Assembly (NCBI GenBank): GCA_021786815.1
Contig: JAJYMR010000347.1
Coordinates: forward strand, 1-11,719
DNA length: 11,719 nucleotides
Source: Deltaproteobacteria bacterium
GTDB taxonomy: Bacteria > Desulfobacterota > Binatia > Binatales > Binataceae
Direction of reading: 5' to 3'
The notes beneath the pieces are model-generated. The model did not search any database and was not told the DNA's origin. It worked only from the letters and a program-made list of their open reading frames with translations. Below are positions 6,023 through 10,867 of the stretch, in pieces; position 1 is the stretch's first letter, and the number at the start of each line of letters is the position of its first letter. A program made the position numbers and the translations under genes.

Positions 6023-6268
6023 TCAGGCCGGGTCGGAGTTCAATTGCGCAACCGCCTCGGGGCTGTCACACACCCGATCGGCGCCCACCTTTTGCAGCTC
6101 CGGGTCGAGGCCGAGGCCGCTCACGCCCGCTCTGAAAAGGCCTTTTCCTGCATCGCCGACGATATCATCTTGCGACCGCCAACGATAACCGCGCGTGACG
6201 GGCCGCTGCGGGACAATCGTCTCAGCCGCGGAAGGAACGCGCGGCGCATACGCGCCGCGGAGGTTCAT
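6023..6268 (-). CDS. Small ORF coupled to HTH gene; HAD-like C-terminal tail, possible remnant
   Basis: An 81-aa frame whose ATG overlaps the stop of the upstream HTH gene as ATGA, the arrangement expected for translational coupling. Residues 1-30 look like nothing familiar. Residues about 34-81 resemble the end of a HAD-superfamily phosphatase: DDIVGDAGKGLFRAGVSG (34-51) is close to the motif-IV pattern hhhGDs..D...a..AG, and DPELQKVGADRVCDSPEAV (55-73) is close to the usual tail ELxxxGADRVxDS. Codons there favour G/C at position three, as in real genes. The nucleophile motif DxD and the cap domain are absent, so it cannot be a working HAD phosphatase by itself. It is either a decayed gene end or a small protein that only resembles one. 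Confidence 0.4.
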   Translation of the reverse strand: MNLRGAYAPRVPSAAETIVPQRPVTRGYRWRSQDDIVGDAGKGLFRAGVSGLGLDPELQKVGADRVCDSPEAVAQLNSDPA

Positions 6269-6723
6269 TTCGAAATCACCATCTCCGCGGGAAGAAGGAC
6301 CGTGTCGGAGAAATCCGCAGGCAACTCGTTTTGCACTGCAAGACCGGGATTCTCTCTTCGCCGAAGCCTGCGCCACAGGGTCGAGCGGGATATCCCGAGC
6401 GCGCGCGCCGCTGCCCTGAGCGACGGCATCGCCTCGAGCACCGCGTCGATCAGAAGGTCTTCGAACTCGACCATCAGCGCCTCGAGCCGGAGATCTGAGT
6501 TAATCCGTTTTTGCACCAGAGTGCGGGCCAGCATCCGAGCCGGCGGCATCGACTCGCGAACCGGCACCACCGCGCACGGCGCCGGCCCTTCGCCGGCGTG
6601 CGCGTCGCACGTCGCATAGGCGAGTTTGGGACACAGCGGCGCGTCGGCCGAGGAGCCGCCCGCGTCCCGAAACTGCATCGCTATTTTGGTTGCCGGGGCG
6701 CCACAGAAGACACAAACCATCAT
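6265..6723 (-). CDS. Small regulator: Cys-rich N-terminus plus Fis-type HTH
   Basis: About 152 aa with no family I can name. The N-terminus starts CVFCGAP (4-10), followed by Cys31, Cys39, His42 and Cys50, and could be a zinc-binding knuckle. The C-terminal half has a Fis/NtrC-type HTH, FEDLLIDAVLEAMPSLRAAA (87-106) then RALGISRSTLWRRLRRR (107-123), as found at the end of enhancer-binding proteins, but no receiver or AAA+ domain is present. Length and the Cys/HTH pairing suggest a small DNA-binding protein or anti/co-regulator. The start is uncertain: tandem ATGs at 6723 and 6720 lack a good Shine-Dalgarno, and the frame stays open to 6885, where composition no longer looks coding. Its stop overlaps the next ORF as ATGA. 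A strong stem-loop lies about 100 nt upstream. Confidence 0.65.
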   Translation of the reverse strand: MMVCVFCGAPATKIAMQFRDAGGSSADAPLCPKLAYATCDAHAGEGPAPCAVVPVRESMPPARMLARTLVQKRINSDLRLEALMVEFEDLLIDAVLEAMPSLRAAARALGISRSTLWRRLRRRENPGLAVQNELPADFSDTVLLPAEMVISK

Positions 6724-6824
6724 GACCGCACGTGAAATTCGATTCCGGCCCCGCCACGCACGGCGGGGTTCACCCTCATTTGCCGCGAACGTCTCGTTTT
6801 CGAAGCGCGCCAAGACGCCCGCCT

Positions 6825-6860
6825 GGTTACCGGGCGCAGCGAGCGCCGCGCCCGATAACC
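6825..6860 (-). promoter_or_regulatory. 13-bp stem-loop upstream of HTH gene
   Basis: GGTTACCGGGCGC (6825-6837) and GCGCCCGATAACC (6848-6860) pair at 12 of 13 positions around a 10-nt loop. The one imperfect pair (6830/6855) is C-A in plus-strand RNA but G-U in minus-strand RNA. This suggests a structure in the leader of the minus-strand HTH transcript, about 100 nt before its start. No T-tract follows. Confidence 0.5.
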
Positions 6861-7042
6861 CCCAACTCCAGCCACCGAGACCCAAGCGGTCACCGAAGCC
6901 GGACCAAACATTCGGGCAATCGCGAATAGTCAGTATCTACTCGCCATTACCCTAGTTGCTATCGCAAGAGCTGTAGCATTCTCTGCCCCCTGCAATTTGC
7001 ATTCGACCCACTCAGCCGCATAGGGACAGGAAGAGGTGTGAA

Positions 7043-7089
7043 GGACCCGGAAACTCGAGAGCGTATTGAGTCGAGCCAGACCCGGGTCC
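7043..7089 (-). promoter_or_regulatory. Alternative stem overlapping the lyase terminator
   Basis: GGACCCGG (7043-7050) pairs perfectly with CCGGGTCC (7082-7089), with an inner stem CTCGA (7054-7058)/TCGAG (7071-7075). Positions 7084-7089 are also the distal arm of the 18-bp hairpin at 7084-7130, so the two folds exclude each other. It may be an attenuator-like switch or just incidental pairing. Confidence 0.35.
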
Positions 7090-7130
7090 GAAAGCGCGCC
7101 GTAAGCAACTCGCGGCACGCTTTCGAACCC
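7084..7130 (-). terminator. 18-bp stem-loop after the CitE-like gene
   Basis: GGGTCCGAAAGCGCGCCG (7084-7101) and CGGCACGCTTTCGAACCC (7113-7130) pair at 16 of 18 positions around an 11-nt loop. Both imperfect pairs (7088/7126 and 7097/7117) are G-U wobbles in minus-strand RNA but C-A mismatches in plus-strand RNA, so the structure fits a minus-strand transcript. It begins 17 nt after the lyase stop. The U-tract of a classic intrinsic terminator is missing, so it may instead block 3' exonucleases and protect the operon mRNA. Confidence 0.65.
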
Positions 7131-7147
7131 TCGCGCCGTAGAGCTTG

Positions 7148-8185
7148 TTACACCACTCGGCGCATGAGTTCAAGGATATCGTAGCCGGTTATCGCCTTTG
7201 ACTTCGCCGACCATTCCTTCAGCTCGGCGTCGCTGACCATGCCGGCCTGCGTGCCCTTGGCGAGATCCATCAGCGCGATCTTGATTGTCGCCTCGTCGAT
7301 CATCTCGCCGGTCTTCGGATCGGCCATCGAGCCGCCGCCCTTCTCGTGGTAAAGGCGGATGACGCGGCGCGACTCCTCGACCTGTTCGGCGGTCGGCGTG
7401 TAGCAGGCGTTGGCGATTTCGGCCTGCTGCGGATGGATCACCCAGGTGCCGTCCATCCCGAGGTTGGCCGAGCCGATATTCTTTTCGCGCAGTCCTTTCT
7501 GAAGCTCGGCGATCCGCTCGGGCGAATCGCTGTTGCGCCATAGCCGGAGATAGACGTTGTCGACCGCGTGAAGGCCCGCGGCCTTGGCGGCGACCACGGT
7601 GGCCTGCTTGGCGTAATGGAAATTCTGGTTCTGGTTGTCGACGATCTCGCGCACGCCCATGTTGGCGGCGAAATCCGCGATGCCGAAGACGAGCCCGCAC
7701 ATCCGATCGGAGGCGGTCGCGATGTCATAGGCGCGCACCAGCGCGTGCGGCGTCTCGATCAGCGATTCGATCTGCACGCGATACTTCCATCCGCCGCGCT
7801 TTTCGAGATCGTCGAGCACTTTCGCGACCTCGCGGATTTCCTCGGGGCCGCGCGTCTTGGGCAGCATGATCCCGTGGAAGCGGTTGGGTGCGCCGAGCAT
7901 CACCGCCTCCATATCGCCCTTGAAGAAGGGCGAATGGATGTTGTTCGGGCGCACGGTCACGACCTTCTTGCCGAAGTCGAGCGTGTTGAGCGCCTCGACC
8001 ATCACCTTGCGGCTCTTCTCGCCCTTGAATTCGTAGGGGCAGGCGTCCTCGAAGTCCGCCATCACGTGGTCGACCGGCGATTTGACCGGGTCGGCCGCGT
8101 TCTGATGGAGCTTCATGTTGTGGCCCGGGTAGGTCATCTCGGTGCGTGGGATTACGAAGCGCGCACCGTTTTCCAGAACGTACAT
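7148..8185 (-). CDS. CitE/HpcH-family lyase, candidate malyl-CoA/beta-methylmalyl-CoA lyase (Mcl1)
   Basis: A 345-aa TIM-barrel lyase of the CitE/HpcH family. Family landmarks are in order: MADFEDACP (42-50), the CoA/substrate Arg79 in VTVRPNN (76-82), MLPKTRG (107-113), the Mg-ligand Glu in VQIESLIETPHA (137-148), Asp171 in VFGIADFAANMG (166-177), and the IHPQQ segment (250-254) with a C-terminal lid MIDEATIKIA (295-304) like that of malyl-CoA lyases. In the ethylmalonyl-CoA pathway this enzyme splits beta-methylmalyl-CoA into glyoxylate and propionyl-CoA and can join glyoxylate with acetyl-CoA. GGAG nine bases upstream supports the start at 8185. It is the last gene of a four-gene operon, 36 bp after a MaoC gene, with a strong stem-loop behind it. 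The alternative is citramalyl-CoA or hydroxymethylglutaryl-CoA cleavage as in the Mycobacterium Rv2498c-Rv2500c cluster, whose lyase is shorter (about 270 aa). The divergent ccr favours Mcl. Confidence 0.88.
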   Translation of the reverse strand: MYVLENGARFVIPRTEMTYPGHNMKLHQNAADPVKSPVDHVMADFEDACPYEFKGEKSRKVMVEALNTLDFGKKVVTVRPNNIHSPFFKGDMEAVMLGAPNRFHGIMLPKTRGPEEIREVAKVLDDLEKRGGWKYRVQIESLIETPHALVRAYDIATASDRMCGLVFGIADFAANMGVREIVDNQNQNFHYAKQATVVAAKAAGLHAVDNVYLRLWRNSDSPERIAELQKGLREKNIGSANLGMDGTWVIHPQQAEIANACYTPTAEQVEESRRVIRLYHEKGGGSMADPKTGEMIDEATIKIALMDLAKGTQAGMVSDAELKEWSAKSKAITGYDILELMRRVV

Positions 8186-8221
8186 CTTGGTTGTCTCCGC
8201 CTTGTCTTGGGCGCCTGGGAA

Positions 8222-8704
8222 TTACGCCTTGAGGTAATGCGACTTGCGCTTGACGAGCACCGTGCGCTCGATCTCGACTACCACGGTTCCGTCGGGTTTC
8301 TTGCCTTCGAGCTTGAACTTGACGATACCCGCGTCGGGACGGTCGGCGTCGCGCTTCTCGAGCACGGTCGATTCCGCGTAGATCGTGTCGCCGTGGAAGA
8401 CCGGGTTGGTATGGCGCCCGTTGTCCATCTCGACTTCCGCGATCGCGTTCTCGCTGGTGTCCTGCGAGGCGAGTCCTACGGTGAAAGCCAGCACCACGCC
8501 GCCGTAAACCACGCGCCGCGCGTTGTAGTAGGTCGCGGGCTCCTTGTCCACGAGATTTTGGTTGAAATGCAGTTCGGCCGTGTTCATCACGAGCGAGGTG
8601 AACATGTGATTGTCCGCCTCGGTGATGGTGCGGCCGCGCTGATGGACCAGCGTGTCGCCGACGTTGAAGTCCTCGAAGTAGTTTGAATCTCCGGTGATAC
8701 CCAT
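8222..8704 (-). CDS. MaoC-family hydratase, candidate mesaconyl-CoA hydratase (copy 1)
   Basis: A 160-aa single hot-dog protein of the MaoC family, expected to add water across an enoyl-CoA double bond; in this setting mesaconyl-CoA to beta-methylmalyl-CoA. YFEDFNVGDTLVHQRGRTIT (9-28) is the usual opening. The active-site loop is MNTAELHFN (40-48): the position of the canonical Asp in GD-x-N-P-x-H is Asn41, while His46 is kept. I recall that MaoC proteins encoded beside ccr in actinobacteria carry a similar MN..PLH loop, so Asn there may be normal for this branch. VFHGDTIYAESTVL (102-115) closes the fold. The start at 8704 has AGGG nine bases upstream. It lies 36 bp before the lyase gene and 21 bp after the acyl-CoA dehydrogenase gene. 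Compare the paralogue at 9910-10374. Confidence 0.9.
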   Translation of the reverse strand: MGITGDSNYFEDFNVGDTLVHQRGRTITEADNHMFTSLVMNTAELHFNQNLVDKEPATYYNARRVVYGGVVLAFTVGLASQDTSENAIAEVEMDNGRHTNPVFHGDTIYAESTVLEKRDADRPDAGIVKFKLEGKKPDGTVVVEIERTVLVKRKSHYLKA

Positions 8705-8725
8705 CTCGGTTTACCCTGCGCGGCG

Positions 8726-9895
8726 CTATTCGGCCCGCTCCATGATGCGGCGCCCGATCACCTCGAGCTGGATTTCGCTGGTGCCCTCGAAAATCGACAG
8801 CACCCGCGCGTCGCGCCAGAAGCGCTGCGCCTCAAACTCCATCGAATAGCCGTATCCGCCGTGTATCTGCATCGCCTCGCGCGTCACCCGCTCGGCCATC
8901 TCGGCCGCGAACACCTTGGCAAGGCCCGCCTCGTAGTCGCATCGCTTGCCGGTATCCTTCCGCGAGGCGGCGAAGTAGGCAAGCTGGCGCGCGGCTTCGA
9001 TTTCGACCGCCATGTGGGCGAGCTTGTGCCGGATGACCTGGAACTCGCCGATCGGCTGACCGAACTGCGTGCGCTGCTTCGCATATTTGGTCGCGGTTTC
9101 GAAGGCCGCCTGCGCCACGCCGACGCCGCGCGCCGCAGTCTGAATACGGGCGGACTCGTAGCTGGCCATCAACTGATAGAACCCGCGTCCCTCGACACCG
9201 CCGAGAAGATTGGTCGCCGGCGCAAACGCGTCGTCGAACTGAAGCGCGAAGCTCTTCATCCCGTGATAGCCGATCGTCGGGATCGGCGAGCCGGTCAGAT
9301 GAGGCGGCGCGAATTCGTTGCCGGGCGTCTTCTCGAACAGGATGAGCGATAGTCCCTTGTGGCGCTTCGAGACATCCGGGTCCGTGCGCGTCATCACGGT
9401 CAGGATATTGGCGCGGTTGGCGAGCGTGCACCACATCTTGGAGCCCTTGATGAGGTAGCCGTCGCCCTGTCGCACCGCACGGGTCTTGAACGAGGCCGTG
9501 TCCGAGCCCGAATCCGGCTCGGTAAACGCCGCCGCCGTCATCACTTCGCCGCGCGCGATCTTCGGCAGCAGCCGCTTCTTCTGCTCGTCAGTGCCGTTGG
9601 CGGCGATAAGCGTGCCGGTGATGAGGTTGCGCGTCATCACCGAGCCGACCGAGAGCCATCCGCGCGACAGCTCCTCGGTCACGATCGCCATCGCGATATA
9701 GTCCAGGCCAAGCCCGCCCTGCTCGGGCGGGAAGATCACGCCGAAGTAGCCCAGCTCGGCCATCTTGCGCAGGACGGATTCGGGAATTTCCTCGTTGCGG
9801 CGGTCGAGATCGTTGGCGATCGGTTTGACTTCCTTCTCGACGAAGTCGCGGACCGAGCGGCGTATTTCCTCGTGCTCCTCGGTGACGAACGGCAT
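8726..9895 (-). CDS. Acyl-CoA dehydrogenase, candidate methylsuccinyl-CoA dehydrogenase
   Basis: A 389-aa short/medium-chain-type acyl-CoA dehydrogenase. FTEPDSGSD (124-132) opens the beta domain, RTQFGQPIGEFQ (275-286) contributes to FAD binding, QIHGGYGY (343-350) contacts flavin, and the catalytic base is Glu370 in SIFEGTSEIQ (367-376), the MCAD/SCAD position rather than the isovaleryl/long-chain one. Electrons would go to ETF. In the ethylmalonyl-CoA pathway the matching step is methylsuccinyl-CoA to mesaconyl-CoA. Proteobacterial Mcd enzymes are longer (about 550 aa, with an N-terminal extension) and this one has standard length, as in actinobacterial ccr clusters. Its role is therefore inferred from the two MaoC genes, the lyase and ccr around it; butyryl-CoA or another short branched acyl-CoA is the main alternative. 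The AGGAG serving its start overlaps the stop codon of the upstream maoC gene (gap 14 bp). Confidence 0.93.
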   Translation of the reverse strand: MPFVTEEHEEIRRSVRDFVEKEVKPIANDLDRRNEEIPESVLRKMAELGYFGVIFPPEQGGLGLDYIAMAIVTEELSRGWLSVGSVMTRNLITGTLIAANGTDEQKKRLLPKIARGEVMTAAAFTEPDSGSDTASFKTRAVRQGDGYLIKGSKMWCTLANRANILTVMTRTDPDVSKRHKGLSLILFEKTPGNEFAPPHLTGSPIPTIGYHGMKSFALQFDDAFAPATNLLGGVEGRGFYQLMASYESARIQTAARGVGVAQAAFETATKYAKQRTQFGQPIGEFQVIRHKLAHMAVEIEAARQLAYFAASRKDTGKRCDYEAGLAKVFAAEMAERVTREAMQIHGGYGYSMEFEAQRFWRDARVLSIFEGTSEIQLEVIGRRIMERAE

Positions 9896-9909
9896 GGCGT
9901 CGGCTACTC

Positions 9910-10374
9910 CTACGGATTGCGCTTGCGGATGAGGACCGGGCGCTCGTATTCGAGCACCTTCTCACCCTTCTGGTTGAAGCCGGTGGTGCGGAACTTGACG
10001 ACTCCGCGATCCGGCCTCGAGGTTTCGCGCTTGGATAGTACCTCGGACTGGGAGGTCAGCGTGTCGCCCGGATATACAGTGGCGAGAAACTTGAGTTTCT
10101 CGTACCCGAGATGGGCGATCGCGCGCTCACTCAGATCCTCGACCGAGAGTCCGAAGACGACGTTGAGCACGAGCATGTGGTTCACGACCACGCCCGGGTA
10201 GCCGAGGGTCTTCGCGTACTCCCGGTTGAAGTAGATAGGGTTGAAGTTCATCGTGACGCTCGAGAAAAGGCTGTTGTCGCCCTCGGTTATCGTGCGCCCC
10301 CAATGATGCTTGAAGACGTGGCCGACCTCGAAGTCCTCGTAATAATGGCCGTGCTCGATCCTGCGAACCGCCAT
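9910..10374 (-). CDS. MaoC-family hydratase (copy 2), with unusual active-site loop
   Basis: A 154-aa hot-dog protein, first gene of the minus-strand operon. It is clearly paralogous to the copy at 8222: YYEDFEVGHVFKHHWGRTIT (11-30), PGDTLTSQSEVLSKRETSRP (102-121) and RGVVKFRTTGFNQKGEKV (123-140) align along the length. Its active-site loop reads MNFNPIYFN (42-50): relative to GD-x-N-P-x-H, Asp is Asn43, the Asn45-Pro46 pair is kept and the catalytic His is Tyr48. It may therefore be a different-specificity hydratase, an inactive partner of copy 1 in a heteromer, or an enzyme using other residues. Dehydration of (R)-3-hydroxybutyryl-CoA to crotonyl-CoA, feeding Ccr, is one speculative role. 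The start at 10374 has no good Shine-Dalgarno. A TACAAT -10 box lies about 36 bp upstream. Confidence 0.9.
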   Translation of the reverse strand: MAVRRIEHGHYYEDFEVGHVFKHHWGRTITEGDNSLFSSVTMNFNPIYFNREYAKTLGYPGVVVNHMLVLNVVFGLSVEDLSERAIAHLGYEKLKFLATVYPGDTLTSQSEVLSKRETSRPDRGVVKFRTTGFNQKGEKVLEYERPVLIRKRNP

Positions 10375-10409
10375 GGTGATCCGTCAACGGGCTCCCTTTT
10401 GATGCCTGA

Positions 10410-10415
10410 ATTGTA
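10410..10415 (-). promoter_or_regulatory. -10 box of the maoC-acyl-CoA dehydrogenase-maoC-lyase operon
   Basis: ATTGTA on the plus strand reads TACAAT on the minus strand, five of six consensus bases, about 36 bp before the first maoC start. The -35 region (17 bp further) is GC-rich and does not resemble TTGACA, which fits an activated promoter. The -35 region is covered by the inverted repeat at 10431-10446. Confidence 0.45.
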
Positions 10416-10430
10416 GTCGCGAGGCCGGCT

Positions 10431-10446
10431 TGCGGCGACCGCCGCA
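10431..10446. promoter_or_regulatory. 16-bp inverted repeat over the maoC-operon -35 region
   Basis: TGCGGC (10431-10436) and GCCGCA (10441-10446) are perfect arms around GACC. The position over the -35 of the minus promoter suggests an operator or activator site. Such GC dyads also arise by chance in this composition. Confidence 0.35.
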
Positions 10447-10610
10447 CCAACCCGCCGAAAAACACCAGCCCGAGGCCGTTCGACGGTGAAAAGCCGCCTC
10501 GGGCGCCAAGGGCAGGAACGATGCCCCTTTTATGGAATTCGTCCCTTCGGGTCAACACGACGCGCCCTGAATACCGGGCGCCGGCGGGCGAACTTACGAT
10601 CGCCAGGCTG

Positions 10611-10640
10611 TTGTCAAAACCACGCCAAATCAGGTACGTA
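10611..10640 (+). promoter_or_regulatory. Candidate ccr promoter
   Basis: TTGTCA (10611-10616) and TACGTA (10635-10640) with an 18-bp spacer give a moderate sigma70-like match. This would leave a leader of roughly 220 nt before the ccr start, containing two hairpins. Confidence 0.35.
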
Positions 10641-10664
10641 AGACCTCACCTGTCGAAAAGTGCC

Positions 10665-10696
10665 GTCGCCGAGGCCGGATCATCACGGCCGGCGAC
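10665..10696 (+). promoter_or_regulatory. Bulged stem-loop in predicted ccr leader
   Basis: GTCGCCG-AG-GCCG (10665-10677) pairs with CGGCCGGCGAC (10686-10696): eleven Watson-Crick pairs with a two-base AG bulge (10672-10673) and an 8-nt loop GATCATCA. It lies soon after the predicted transcription start and about 170 nt before the ccr ATG. No U-tract follows. A role in mRNA stability or control is inference. Confidence 0.4.
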
Positions 10697-10867
10697 TTCA
10701 AGATATTCCTGGTTAGCCGGACATGCCCGGCATACCGACGAGCCCGCCCAGAACGCGGGACTCGCGTCTTGAGCAGTATCGTTACAGATGGCGCTGAGAT
10801 AGGAACAACCAAGGGCCATCGGCGGTTCCGGGGGGAACAACAGGCCAGCGGACAACAACTGAGCATC

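Larger units (their letters stand above)
6724..7147. other. Non-coding, stem-loop-rich region
   Basis: In 424 bases between the CitE-like gene and the HTH gene (both minus) I find no supported gene. A 62-codon minus frame at 6930-7118 has no family resemblance and overlaps the structured part. The stretch holds the 13-bp stem at 6825-6860, an 18-bp stem at 7084-7130 and a competing long-range stem at 7043-7089. It could be the 3' end of the lyase operon plus a structured leader or an unannotated small RNA. Confidence 0.5.
10375..10867. other. Divergent control region between maoC operon and ccr
   Basis: No gene is supported in these 493 bases; a plus-strand frame at 10521-10772 has no family resemblance. 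The region contains a minus promoter candidate (-10 at 10410-10415), an inverted repeat at 10431-10446, a GCGCCC/GGGCGC dyad (10562-10581), a plus promoter candidate (10611-10640), and hairpins at 10665-10696 and 10716-10731 in the predicted ccr leader. Confidence 0.5.

Noticed and set aside
6930..7118. 62-codon minus-strand frame
   Set aside because: Overlaps the strong stem-loops, no ribosome site and no recognisable motif; more likely untranslated RNA.
7100..7145. TTCGAA word reminiscent of a tRNA T-loop (GGTTCGAA)
   Set aside because: The flanking bases do not form the T-stem, and no acceptor, D or anticodon arms can be drawn; the word belongs to the 18-bp hairpin.
7568..8686. 372-codon plus-strand frame antisense to the lyase and maoC genes
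   Set aside because: Spans two well-supported minus-strand genes and their gap; the product is rich in His/Val/Arg repeats from codon shadowing and resembles no protein.
9359..10201. 280-codon plus-strand frame antisense to the dehydrogenase and maoC copy 2
   Set aside because: Shadow of two recognised genes; no ribosome site or motif.
7148..10374. Leucine/itaconate degradation operon like Mycobacterium Rv2498c-Rv2500c (same gene order dehydrogenase-maoC-lyase)
   Set aside because: Considered seriously, but the lyase here is 345 aa with a malyl-CoA-lyase-like lid, a second maoC is present, no acyl-CoA carboxylase or CoA-transferase is adjacent, and ccr is divergent. Kept only as an alternative.
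10508..10531. Hairpin GGGCA/TGCCC followed by TTTT as a plus-strand terminator
   Set aside because: No plus-strand gene lies upstream for it to terminate, the stem is only five clean pairs and an extra C interrupts it.
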